A program made the position numbers and the translations under genes. This document shows positions 24,490 through 35,996 of a stretch of DNA of 64,000 nucleotides, one piece after another. This DNA is from Lamellibrachia satsuma (Eukaryota > Annelida > Polychaeta > Sabellida > Siboglinidae). Where the stretch lies: assembly GCA_033239005.1 (NCBI GenBank), contig BSQZ01000034.1, positions 1,595,001 through 1,659,000 of the forward strand. The letters run 5' to 3'. Each line of letters begins with the position of its first letter. Positions within the stretch are counted from its first letter, which is position 1. The notes under the pieces are model-generated. The model saw nothing but the letters and a program-made list of their open reading frames with translations. It did no database searches and had not been told where the DNA came from.

Positions 24490-26333
24490 ACAGGGCCAGA
24501 TACACGAAATATTGCAGGAATGAGAGCCGGAGACACGAAGGATTGCAGGGATAAGGGCCGGAGACACGAAGGATTGTTAGAATGAAAGCCGGAGAAACAA
24601 AAGATTGCAGGAATTAGAGCCAGAGACACGAAGGTTTGTTAGAATGAGAGCCGGAGACACGAAGGATTGTTAGAATGAAAGCCGGAGAAACAAAAGATTG
24701 CAGGAATTAGAGCCAGAGACACGAAGGTTTGTTAGAATGAGAGCCGGAGACACGAAGGATTGTTAGAATGAAAGCCGGAGAAACAAAAGATTGCAGGAAT
24801 TAGAGCCAGAGACACGAAGGTTTGTTAGAATGAGAGCCGGAGACACGAAGGATTGTTAGAATGAAAGCCGGAGAAACAAAAGATTGCAGGAATTAGAGCC
24901 AGAGACACGAAGGATTGTTAGAATGAGAGCCGGAGACACGAAGGATTGTTAGAATGAAAGCCGGAGAAACAAAAGATTGCAGGAATTAGAGCCAGAGACA
25001 CGAAGGATTGTTAGAATGAGAGCCGGAGACAAGAAGGATTGTTGGAATGAGAGCCGGAGACACGAAGGATTGTTAGAATGAGAGCCGGAGACACGAAGGA
25101 TTGTTAGAATGAGAGCCGGAGACACGAAGGATTGTTAGAATGAGAGCCGGAGACACGAAGGATTGTTAGAATGAGAGCCGGAGACACGAAGGATTGTTAG
25201 AATGAGAGCCGGAGACACGAAGGATTGTTAGAATGAGAGCCGGAGACACAAAGGATTGTTAGAATGAAAGCCGGAGAAACAAAAGATTGCAGGAATTAGA
25301 GCCAGAGACACGAAGGATTGTTAGAATGAGAGCCGGAGAAACAAAAGATTGCAGGAATTAGAGCCAGAGACACGAAGGATTGTTAGAATGAGAGCCGGAG
25401 ACAAGAAGGATTGTCGGAATGAGAGCCGGAGACACGAAGGATTGTTAGAATGAGAGCCGGAGCCACGAAGGATTGTTAGAATGAGAGCCGGAGACACGAA
25501 GGATTGTTAGAATGAAAGCCGGAGAAACAAAAGATTGCAGGAATTAGAGCCAGAGACACGAAGGATTGTTAGAATGAGAGCCGGAGAAACAAAAGATTGC
25601 AGGAATTAGAGCCAGAGACACGAAGGATTGTTAGAATGAGAGCCGGAGAAAAGAAGGATTGTCGGAACGGGAGCCGGAGACACGAAGGATTGTTAGAATG
25701 AGAGCCGGAGACGCAAAAGATTGCAGGAATTAGAGCCAGAGACACGGAGGATTGTTAGAATGAGAGCAGGAGACACGAAGGATTGTTAGAATGAGAGCTG
25801 GAGACACAAAGGGTTGCAGGAATTAGGGCCATAGACACGAAGGATTGTTAGAATGAGAGCCGGTGAAACGAAGGATTGTAGGAATGAGAGCGGGAGACAT
25901 GAATGATTGACGGAATGAGAGCCTGAGACAAGGATGTTTGTTTGAATGAGTGCTGGAGACACGAAGGATAGTCGGAATGAGAGCCGGAGACACGAAACAT
26001 TGCCAGAATGAAATTCGGAGACACGACGGATTGTCAGAATGGGAGCCGGAGACACGAAGGATTGTCGGAATGGGAGCCGGAGACACGAAGGATTATCGGA
26101 ATGGGAACCGGAGACACGAAGGATTGTCGGAATGGGAGCCGGAGACACGAAGGATTGTCGGAATGGGAGCCGGAGACACAAAGGATTTTCGGAATGGGAG
26201 CCGGAGACACGAAGGATTGTCGGAATGGGAGCCGGAGACACGAATGATTATCGGAATGGGAGCCGGAGACACGAAGGATTGTCGGAATGGGAGCCGGAGA
26301 CACGAAGGATTGTCGGAATGGGAGCCGGAGACA
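24490..26333. repeat. 31-bp minisatellite, ~59 copies, with trimeric higher-order structure
   Basis: The core unit includes GAGCCGGAGACACGAAGGAT followed by TGTTAGAATGA. In 24.5-25.0 kb three variants cycle (GGAGACACGAAGGATTGTTA, GGAGAAACAAAAGATTGCAG and CAGAGACACGAAGGTTTGTT), making a 93-bp trimer. From about 26030 a TGTCGGAATGGGA variant dominates. The array ends where a CR1-like element has inserted and resumes at 31000. Translated frames such as RRHEGLSEWEPET are repeat artefacts. Confidence 0.96.
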
Positions 26334-26427
26334 AGATTTAACAAGATTGCCATCTCGAACAACTAGTTCCAGATGGCAAGTGGACAAGGAAGCCATTGGC
26401 TTATCGAGAGTCCAACAGTTTTCTCAT

Positions 26428-29305
26428 CTATGTGTAGCCCGCCCTTATCAGATATATGTCAATTCTATTTTTAAACATATTCACACTACTAGCATTAACA
26501 CAATCATTTGGCAGTTTGTTCCATTCATTTATCACCCTCTGTGAGAAAGAGTACTTTCTCATGTCCAACCTACACTGCTCCTTAACTAAAGCTGCTTTGT
26601 GTCCTCTGGTTCTACTGCCTTCTTTAAGTTTGAAGAACATATTCCTATCAACATCCTCATAACCGTTCACTATTTTAAACACTTCTGTTTGGTCTCCTCT
26701 TAGTCTCCTGGTCTCTAGTGTTGTCAAACCACATTGTAATAAGCGACTTTCGTAACTAAGGTCTCTTAATTCTGGAATCATCTTAGTTGCTCTTCGTTGT
26801 ATTCTTTCTAGCTTATCTATGTCTTTTTTACGATATTGCCTCCATGCTTGAATACAATATTCCAAATGTGGTCTAACTATTGCTTTGTACAGGGGTACAA
26901 TTAGATGTTTCTCCTTATACGTGATAGTTCTCCTAATTAGCCCTAGAATTTTATTTCCTTTCGAAGCAGCAATCCCACATTGCTCTGAAACTTTCATGTC
27001 AGCATTAAATGTTACTCCTAAATCCTTTTCTTGTGTGGTTCTACCTAGTACAGCATCCTCCATTTTATATTCCTCGTCCATATTTCCATGTCCTATGTGT
27101 ATACATTTACACTTCCCAAAATTTAATAACATTTGCAATTTTTCTGACCATTTAACTAATTTTTCCAGATCATCCTATAAACTTTGGTTATCTGTATCAT
27201 TGGTAACCTTTCTGAATACTTTTGTGTCATCTGCAAATTTGAGTACTTTGCTAGATATGTCATCCTCCAAATCATTTATGTATATTAAAAACAGTATAGG
27301 GCCTAATACTGATCCCTGTGGTACCCCACTCAAAACAGATTTCCAGTTTGAAATCTCACCATCTACTATTACTCTCTGTCTTCTGTGTGTAAGCCACTTT
27401 TCTATCCAGTTGATTACATCATTGCCTATACCATGGGCTTTTAGTTTAAGTAATAATCTTTGATGTGGCACTTTATCGACAGCTTTCTGAAAATCTAAAT
27501 AGACAACATCCACTGGTGACCCGTCATCTACCCACTTTGTAATTTCTTCTAAAAAACATAAGAGATTGGTCAGACATGACCTTGCTTTTAGGAATCCATG
27601 TTGAGATGTATTTATTAATTTATGTTTTACGAGGAATTCCACCATGTGGTCTCTAATTAATGTTTCGAGTAATTTACATACAACTGATGTTAAACTCACT
27701 GGTCTGTAATTTTCTGGTTTCTTCCTCGATCCCTTCTTAAATAGTGGCGTAATGTTTGCTTCTTTCTATACTGAAGGAACTATTCCTTCTTCTAGTGACA
27801 AGTTAAATAAGTTTGCAAGTGGTGTACTAATTTGATCAACAATTTCCTTTAGCAGTTTTGGTGGTATCCCATCAACTCCAGGTGATTTATTATCTTTCAT
27901 CTTCTTAATTTTCTTTGCTATCATTTCAGGAGTTACAAATAACTGCCCTAAATGTTCTGATTTATTGCCCTCAAATTTAGTCAGTGGAACTGGAAGTGAG
28001 CTGATATCTTCTGTGGTAAAAACTGAGCTGAAATACTCATTCAGGATCTCTGCCATTTGGAACCCATCTGAAATTATGTTTTCACTGTTGTTTTCCAGTG
28101 GTCCGACCTTATCTCGAACTTTCTGTTTACTCCTTACATAAGCATAGAAACTCTTGCTGTCATTTTTTATTTTACCTGCCAATTTTTTTTTCAAAGTTTC
28201 TTTTATATTTTCTCATTTCAGTTGTAGCTAGGTTAAGTTCCTCTTTGTAGTTTGTGTAGTCTTCTACATTTCCAGTGTGTTTATATACCCTCCACAGCAT
28301 CTGTTTGTGAGCAATTTTTCTAATAGCTTCTTTTGACAGGTGTTTTTTCCTGGATCTTTTCCCTTGTTTTCTTAATTGAATAAATTTCTCAATAATGCCC
28401 TCAATCTCATATTTTAAACAAGTCCAGCATTCTGTTGCTGTCTTGTTCTTCAGCAAGTTATTCCAATCTATATTTGCTAGATATGTTCTCATCACTTTAT
28501 ATTTGCCTTTGTTGAAGTTCCTCCTCCATTGTTTTTTATATGTATTCCCTGTTTTTACTTTTATATTAAAATGGATTTGGTTATGGTCACTTGAACCCAA
28601 AGGTTCGTGTACTTTAACATTGTCAACTAATTCATTTTGAGAAGACAAAATTAAATCTAACACATTCCCACCTCTGGTTGGTTCCAAGACATGTTGAGTA
28701 AGGAAACAATCCTGTGTTAGAAGTAGAAACTGATGGTCGTCACCTCTAGCACTCTCTAATGATTCCCATTGTATATGGCCATGGTTAAAATCACCCATTA
28801 TAACACATTCTCCCTTGCTCACCTCCCTTATCGCCTTTTGTAATTTTACATCTTCCTCTTGTCCTATGTTAGGACTACGATAAACTACTCCTATTGTTAA
28901 TGTTGAGTTCCTGGTAACTATGTTACACCAAAATGCTTCCACACTATCTGCTTCACTTTTCAGTGTAATTTCATATGCTTGGATAGATTCTTTAATATAT
29001 AAAATTACTCCACCTCCCCTTCTTTCTCGTCTATCCTTCCTAAACATTACATAGCCTGTCAGTGCTAACTCAGCATCTACTATATCTTCATTTGCCCATG
29101 ATTCTGTGATGCCTATTACATGAGGATCAATATCTGCTATCATAATGTCTAACTCACTTTTTTTATTTACTATGCTCCTGGCATTTAAGCATACACATGT
29201 AAGTTCATTGTCTGAAATTATTGGTGAACATTTCTTTGGATGTGTATTTGTAGTAGTACTCCTTTGAGTTTTCTCTGTCAGTTCCCCCTGCGCATCTAGT
29301 TTAAA
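26428..29305 (-). pseudogene. CR1-like ORF2: endonuclease and reverse transcriptase with a frameshift and two stops
   Basis: From TTT AAA at 29305 the frame is open through CVCLNARSIVN, GITESWAN, RGGGVILYI, MGDFNHGHIQW and an intact SDHNQIHF, so all endonuclease motifs are present. It breaks at an A-run near 28185 (plus-strand T-run). A TAG near 27765 replaces the tryptophan codon of the other copy, and another TAG lies at 27175. The RT has SPGVDGIPPKLL, DFQKAVDKVPH (valine in place of phenylalanine), GVPQGSVLGPILF and FADD. The last frame (27138-26428) ends IRAGYT. No ATG occurs at the ORF2 start, consistent with entry by -1 frameshifting from ORF1. Confidence 0.9.
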
Positions 29306-30392
29306 TAATTTATGGTACCTGTGCCCTCGTCGACAACTCTGACAAACTCACACGCAAGAACTGCAGCGCCCTTCCCTGTCAGATGTTGTCAATCTCTCAT
29401 GAAAAAGTCACATCTTCCCACAAAGTTTAACCACATGTCTACGAAGCCTACTCCCTCCTCCATACATACCTTCTGTACCTGTGTGTTGATCGCCATCCTT
29501 CTACAGTTCCTATATTCCTCACCCCTGCCTCCCATTATTGGTAATATCCCCGACAATACGATCTGCCCAACTCGTGCCTCTTTAAGTGTCTTGATCAACC
29601 CCCTGTACTTACCAACGATGGATGACGTTCCCTCCTTCTCTGCATTGTTCGTTCCCACATGCACGAGAACAGCACCTCCCGTGCACCAACCATGACCTGT
29701 CCTGCCTTCTCTGCTATATCCGCTACTTTTGCCCCTGGTAGGCATACTGTTATGTCATCTCCTCTATTTACAATTTTATCCACTTTCCTAATGATGGAAT
29801 CCCCCATAAATACCCGGGCTTTCCTCGCTTTCCCCTGTGATACTACATCAGCAAAGCTCCTTTCCTGTTGCACACTACTAGTATGCTCCCTTCCTCTCAT
29901 ATCATCAACCTTTAATGTCTTACCTCCTGGCAATCCCTCTCCACTCACCCGCTTACCTCTCTTTTGTTGCATTCTCTGCCTTCTGTCATCTTTCTTCTTC
30001 TTACCAGCTTTCTCCCTCACATTGCCACTGCTTTCCTTGTTCTCCTTGGTCTCACCACCTCTGCTCTCCTCGGTCTCACCACCTCTGCTCTCCTCGGTCT
30101 CACCACCTCTGCTCTCCTCGGTCTCACCACCTCTGCTCTCATCATTCTCACCACCTCTGCTCACTTCTGTCTCACCCTGCCCTGTCATCATCAAAATCAT
30201 ATGCCTTAGCTCAATCACCTGCTCCTGCAGATATTTCACTGTCTTACAACCCCTACACACGAAATGGAAATCATCCGCCTGCACCTCTGCCCACGAATTT
30301 ACCCACCCGGACTTTGCAAAGTCTATCCAGCTGTCGCAGCTAGAACATATCAAATTACGTTTCGCCTTTACTTGGCGTTTGCACGGCGCCAT
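29296..30392 (-). pseudogene. CR1-like ORF1: PHD-like finger, (ESRGGETE)n linker and SGNH esterase
   Basis: ATG at 30392 (MAPCKRQ). The zinc finger has CSSC and CRGC with tryptophans between. The linker carries an 8-residue tandem repeat ESRGGETE (about five units), unlike the 25-residue repeat of the other copy. The esterase shows RVFMGDSIIRK, then a frameshift near 29690, then LVHVGTNN and VLSGILPIMG. Near 29400 a stop sits where the other copy has the catalytic DGLHL (here D-stop-QHL), after which LTGKGAAV continues to TIN-YLN-TAG (29298-29296). The junction to ORF2 is T TTA AAC TAG. Confidence 0.85.
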
Positions 30393-30570
30393 GTTAGAAA
30401 TTAAATTTGTATTTGTTTATAATCCGTTTATAATCAGTTTATACTAGGTAGTCTTCACAAAGACTGTTTTTGTGTTGTAATACACACTTTATAGTATGTT
30501 ACTTATGCCTTAATTAAATTTACAGCTACTGCCTTGCAACTTACTTTCTATGTAACAGCTGACTAACAAA

Positions 30571-30960
30571 ACGTAATATCGCTCGCGCTAACGAAATTTC
30601 AGTGACCTTATTTAAATAACACTGAATTACTACCTACGGCTAACTTTTAACAATAAATGTTGCTAAAACAAAATATTTAGGTTTTCAATATTTTATATGT
30701 ACTAAATTATTTACAATAATATTACGTCTCGTATTATGTACCCAATCAACTGAAAACAACAACCCTTAATTATCGCTCGCGCTACCGAGTCCTCGGAGAC
30801 CTGCGATATAAACTACCCTAAATTACTCCTATAGCTAAATTTTAACAGCAATATTGAATAAACAAGGACTCTTGTAAGTTTATGTTTAATATACAAGCAA
30901 TAATAATACTTATTCGATCAATATTCCACGCTTTAGACAAATATAAAATCCACCAAATTC
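30571..30960 (-). repeat. Tandem duplication in the CR1-like 5' UTR (194-bp period)
   Basis: TATCGCTCGCGCTA occurs at 30577-30590 and 30771-30784. The ~80 bp that follow each on the plus strand align well (GACC...AAATTACT or GAATTACT, CTA...GCTAAxTTTTAACA.CAAT). The spacing is 194 bp. Repeated promoter monomers are known upstream of ORF1 in some LINEs, and this may be similar. Confidence 0.7.
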
Positions 30961-30999
30961 AATCCCGTGTTCTCCTCAACATTTCCCAAGATGCCTCAA

Positions 31000-31115
31000 A
31001 GACACGAAAGATTGTTAGCATGAGAGCCGGAGACATGACGAATTGTCGGAATGGGAGCCGGAGACATGAAGGATTGTTAGCATGAGGGCCGGAGACACGA
31101 CGGATTGCCGGAATG
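31000..31115. repeat. Right-hand remainder of the 31-bp minisatellite
   Basis: About 3.5 further units (AGACACGAAAGATTGTTAGC, GAGCCGGAGACATGACG, GGGAGCCGGAGACATGAAGG and so on) continue in the same orientation as the array ending at 26333. They were therefore contiguous with it before the CR1-like insertion. Confidence 0.9.
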
Positions 31116-31284
31116 ATTCCGGAGGCGCTCTGATTATTACCGCCCCCAAGTGTCGGCGTCAACATCAAGAAAACTACTAAGTAGATTGTCTTTCCCCATT
31201 ACGAGTGGCGATAGCGGCGCCAGTAGCGATGGATCTTGGTTATAGCTTTGCCTGCCACGCGAAGAAGAAAATGGCTTGACTTTA

Positions 31285-31335
31285 TTTACACCGATGGCTT
31301 GTCTGTCCATATGCCATCTGGAACGTGTTGCTTTG
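31285..31335 (+). mobile_element. Possible CR1-like 3' UTR relic
   Basis: CCGATGGCTTGTCTGTCC followed by ATATGCCATCTGGAACGTG resembles the family 3' UTR (CCAATGGCTTCCTTGTCC, ACTTGCCATCTGG). Only ~45 bp align. Confidence 0.5.
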
Positions 31336-33870
31336 TATAGTCGACGTGTTAATATTAAATATTGTTAAATCGCCAACATGACATCGAATTGCTTCTCTTG
31401 TGTTGGTTTAAATTGCATCAAAGTCGCATTCGGCTATTGTGAACACAACAATAGGGCAAACTTGATTATCGTCATTTCGTCGCCGTCTTCAATAATTAAA
31501 GTCGTCGCATACAAACAAACAACGATCGCTCTCACTTGAAAAAAAACACGATATGGTTATAAAGACGATATCGCGATAAACGTAACAGTCGTTATCGTTT
31601 CCACGCAATCCTTACAACCGCTGCCATTGCAAGAATTCTAGGAAGTAGACGACGAATTGGCGCAACAGCTGACTCAGCAATGAACAGGTTATGCGTAGGT
31701 TGAATAACAGTAACAGCCGTGAGAAGATAAGTAGTCGGTGGAAGAGCGAGCTTTCAGTCACGTCACAATCGATGCGTTCACTCGGTTAATGTCATCACTG
31801 GACGTCCATCGCTGGCCAGTGTATCGCATGTGTAGAGCTGTATGAGCCGAGGCGATTGGAACTGGACTAAATTACACAGGCTTCGTGTGGCGACACAACG
31901 ATCTGGATCTGGTTCTCTCAGTGGACAGACCGACCATCAATGTCTGTGCTACGCGATAGTAAGAAATATAGCGACGATTTCTGCTGCCTAATGAGGAAAC
32001 AATTCAAAGTGACAAATTTGTAGCAACAACTATTGAGCATTGTATCAACTATGAAACTGCCCTCCAACAACGTAGGAACTGAAGTGTCACCTTACAGTAC
32101 ACACAAACACGTACCAAATACATTCATACATACATACATACATACATACATACATACATGCATGCATACAAACGTATGCATACACACATATACGTACACA
32201 CACAAACACACACACGCACGCACGCACGCACGCACGTCATCGTCTTCCCCTCCTCCCCGTGGATCAGATCTTCCACCATCCAAGTCTGCTACGGTATCCA
32301 AATCTACCAAGAATGTCGTCTTCAAAAACATATCATATACACCCAACGCCTTCTCAGCTAATCAGGACGTCACTGCCTGAACTACCAGTCATCGTTACAT
32401 GCTAATGTTCCCTCCCTACAGTGAAAACAATCTAACTGTGAACTACGGATCCATAGCAAACTGTACCTTACAAAGCAGGCCGACACTTTCAAGCAGAGCA
32501 ACCACCCAGTCCGCTTCAGCTTCATTGACAGTACTGAAACACTGAGTTATTGCACAGCAGGGAGACGTTCTGCACCAACTGTGTAGCAGCCGTTCTGCTA
32601 CTAGCCTCGATCATCCAGGCTCCGCAATGTGGCTCCGCCGTTTGTGGCACACATCTTCGCCTGGAGTGCTTTTCACTGCGACAGAAATAATGTATCCACA
32701 CAGATTCTGAGCGCATACGTAATTAGCTAATTACGATGTCATCCGGGCATTTGGCTATTTCATACAAATAAGAATTAACTTTTATCAGTCTGTACGATGC
32801 AATTCGTATTAACTTTAAACTTTAATTATATTGAGACAACCATAGATATCCAACTGAAGGCAAACAATGTTTACTGCAGCATCTGGATAATGACGCTGAC
32901 TAACTGCTGGCGCTTCACGGGAACGCCTACATAAAATGGAGTGGTGACAGTGGGTAACAACGAGACCACGATTCTGCATCTTGACTCTCAGCGAATTCGT
33001 GAAGCCGAGCGAAACTATTCTGCTACCTATTCTCAGTGCAGCCCTCCCTGTTATCACCACGACATCACAATGACCACTCGCACGACAAGCATTGGCCCTG
33101 GCGCGCATTTTGGGCTTCGACAACAAGCAGTTGCCATTGCTTGTAAGTGGTCAGTTAAACCTGCCCTGTTGTGTGGAGTGCATAACCCTTACTATATATT
33201 ATACACGACGTTCTTCGAGCAGCAGCGATGCGTTGGCACTGTTAATCGTAGCACACGTGCATTGAGTTGCTCCCGGAATTGTCTCTCACTAACAGGTTAA
33301 CTCAGTAGAATGTAATCAACGCATTCCACTTTGTGTTCTCATCATCCAAAAGTACATAAATAACGTGCCCGAATGTGTGCGTGCGTGCGTGCGTGCGTGC
33401 GTGTGTGCGTGTGTGCGTGGGTGCGCGTACCAGAAACATGGGTTAGATCTACCAGGAAGTACCGCAAGGTCAGCTTGCAACCATGACCGAACGAACGAAC
33501 GAACGAACGAACGAACGAAAGAACGAACGAAAGAATGACCTCAATGCTATTTGCAAACGGCCATATCATGCTCACGCCGAGAAACCTGCTTTAGTTGTTC
33601 GCCAAGAGACGCGTATAGCGCACGTAGATCAGGTTTACGTCATCTACGTTTCGAGCATTGAGTCACCATCGCCGAAATTGGTGCAACTGTTTACAAGTGA
33701 AGAGGAGACTATTACAGGAATACTTTTGTTAGCGTTGGTAACAATAGTCTTAGTAATACTACTACCTAATATAAGAGCCATAAGTTCACGTTGTAGCGTC
33801 GGAGACCTACCGCTATGCACATCTATATTGAGAGTAATTAAATGTCTGTACAATAAAGTAGTTTGTGAAT
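31336..33870. other. Intergenic with small microsatellites, no gene recognised
   Basis: It holds (CATA)n and (CGCA)n (32125-32236), (GTGC)n (33378-33424) and (GAAC)n (33488-33536). Short open frames on both strands show no domain. Confidence 0.45.
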
Positions 33871-33874
33871 GTGT

Positions 33875-34033
33875 ATGTATGTCTATCTGTCTGTCTGTCT
33901 GTATGTATGTATGTCTTTCTGTCTGTATGTCTGTCTGTCTGCCTGCCTGTCTGTGTGTCTGTGTGTCTGTCTGTGTGTCTGTCTGTCTGTGTGTCTGTGT
34001 GTGTATATCTGTGTGTGTGTGTGTGTGTGTGTG

Positions 34034-34074
<41 letters not shown>

Positions 34075-34175
34075 GCCTGCCTGTATATACGTATGTGTGT
34101 CTGTGTGTCTGTGTGTCTGTGTGTCTGTATGTCGGTGTGTGTCTATCTGTATGTCTGTCGGTCTGTCTGTCTGTT
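33875..34175. repeat. (CTGT)n / (TGTG)n compound microsatellite, ~300 bp
   Basis: Alternating CTGTCTGT, TGTGTGTC and ATGTATGT blocks. The cysteine/valine/serine-rich frames on plus and the DRQTDRQT frames on minus are by-products. Confidence 0.96.
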
Positions 34176-34274
34176 CCCTCATATATCTTATGTTTTCGGA
34201 GTAGAGGGCTGACATTTTGTAGGCATGCCCGGAGGTCCGTAGGGATAGTTCGTACATTAAATAAAATCACCGGG

Positions 34275-34625
34275 GCATGGGAATATTACGAAGGAACTTA
34301 TGTGGACGTTTGATATAGATTACGTAACTCGGAACAATAGTAGTTCGTAGTTACGTACAGTCGTTAGCAACATTATGCGTGTTTTCTACATTTGTTCCGA
34401 GCTACGTGATCCACGTCAAACGTCTACGTATGTTCCTTCGTACAGTACGAAAGCTTTCCGAAACCGGCATGATTTTTGGGGGCATGACGTCGTCATTGCC
34501 ACTGGCGTTGCCCTGCCAAAAGTTAACTGAGTAGTGCAAGGAGTCATAAACTCTTGCGGTGGCTGCATTTTCTCCCGCGCAACGCCGGGCAACTCGGTTC
34601 GTTATGCTATGATATATACGCATAA
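34275..34625. mobile_element. Dispersed repeat, copy 1, with its 5' 50 bp folded back
   Basis: TACGAAGGAACTTATGTGG... to ...CTCGGAACAA (34288-34338) recurs as an imperfect inverted copy at 34391-34441, after which the downstream body follows (CATTGCCACTGGCGTTGCC, AGTGCAAGGAGTCATAAAC, GGTGGCTGCATTTTCTCCC, CAACTCGGTTCGTTATG). The same body, without the inverted arm, occurs at 58876-59080. It has no coding capacity. Confidence 0.75.
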
Positions 34626-34859
34626 CGATGGAGCATGTTGTTACGAGTGGCAGCCGTGATCATTTAGGATGCTGTATCGCGGTCCTGGAAGTGACACTTG
34701 CGTGATATAAAGTCTGCGCGAAGGAGAGTGGTTGGACGAGGAGACGGGACTGAACGGCGTTCGCCGAGATGGTGACAGAGCGCAGCCTGTGTACGCGGCT
34801 GTACTTAATCAGTCGGTCAGTTCTAGTCGTGCCACTCGCAAGGCGTCAACAAGAGAACA

Positions 34860-35225
34860 ATATGCACTGCTGTTGGCCCGCAACCTGCCTCGTGATGCTG
34901 TCCCGTATCATGTGGCGTGTTTTGAACTCATTTCCCATGCTTCTTTCCTTCGAGCAACTACGACTCCTTCCCCCGTGTCCAGCGTAAGGCTCTCTTGGTC
35001 TTGGCAGTGCGCCAGTGGACATTTCGCACACTTGCCACCAGGGGTGTAATGTCTGTTTGGAGGAGCATTTTTCTATTTGTGATAGTGTTGGCCCAAAATA
35101 ACCCTTGAATCCTGCGGAGACACCTGATCTGGAAGGTCTCAAGCATGTCTGGACACCCTGAGCGAGACCAGCGACATGAGCATCACCACAGACAGTAGAG
35201 CGGCACCATATGAGCCGTATCACAT
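34860..35225 (-). pseudogene. LINE ORF2 C-terminal relic
   Basis: On the minus strand one frame reads LETFQIRCLRRIQGLFWAN, TITNRKML and TPLVASVRN, matching the common LINE tail (hydrophobic-x-FxxRCLRRIxGIxWxxxxTNxxLL). Upstream (about 35190-35220) a Y-G-A/S segment may be the LLYG part. Frames are broken. Confidence 0.7.
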
Positions 35226-35448
35226 ATGAAGTGGTCTTGTTGTGACTAAGCCAATGAGACGGATTGAACCTTAGAACGATTGTGCCTGTGTTGTTGCTAT
35301 ACATAATATAGTATTGTTAATACAATGTGTAGATTATATAATGTGTAATGTACAGTCGACCGTTAGACTTCTGTCATTGTTAAAATACAATACAATGAAG
35401 TCATGATTATGTGGGTCAACATGCGCAATGTTGATAAAACATTTTGGG

Positions 35449-35452
<4 letters not shown>

Positions 35453-35539
<87 letters not shown>

Positions 35540-35563
35540 CAGTGATATATATATATAAGATGT

Positions 35564-35650
<87 letters not shown>
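35453..35650. repeat. (TA)n microsatellite in two blocks
   Basis: TA blocks at 35453-35534 and 35567-35650 with a 32-bp spacer that itself contains a short TA run. Confidence 0.96.
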
Positions 35651-35653
<3 letters not shown>

Positions 35654-35988
35654 CTTAAACGTATTCAGTCGTAGCCCAGGACATCGTTGTGTTGCAGCGA
35701 ACTAAGCCTAGATTATGTCTAATATGTCAGCTAATTGATATTGTTTCTTTGTCGACGAGCGGGGATGTTATTATGAGCATTGCCATTGGCGTACTAACGC
35801 TAAGCGTATGAATACTATTACATTTAGTAAGAAACTATGATGTCCCCTTGTAATGTCGCAGAACAAAAACATAAATGTATACTGAGAGTGATTGAATATT
35901 ATTCAATTGACAGTGGTCTTTCCTAGTCTCCTGATATAAGAAACCACCTCTTAGAAGCAACAACTTTGAAACCCCCAATCTGTTTTGC
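35651..35988. other. Intergenic, nothing recognised
   Basis: Single-copy-looking sequence that ends at the target duplication of the hAT-like element. Confidence 0.4.
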
Positions 35989-35996
35989 GGTGCTAT

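Larger units (their letters stand above)
26334..30999 (-). mobile_element. CR1-like non-LTR retrotransposon, apparently full length, inserted in the 31-bp minisatellite
   Basis: On the minus strand it runs from about 30999 (5') to 26334 (3'): a ~600-bp 5' UTR with a 194-bp tandem duplication, ORF1, ORF2 and a 3' UTR ending in AATCTTGTTAAATCTTGT. Minisatellite units flank both sides and share the 5-bp AGACA (26329-26333 and 31000-31004), in register with the unit GGAGACACGAAGG, so one unit was split by the insertion. ORF1 has a frameshift and a stop, ORF2 a frameshift and two stops. It belongs to the same family as the 15.6-19.8 kb copy but to a clearly different subfamily. Confidence 0.9.

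Noticed and set aside
31285..31335. A full CR1-like copy starting near 31285
   Set aside because: Only ~45 bp of 3' UTR-like text is present; listed as a low-confidence relic only.
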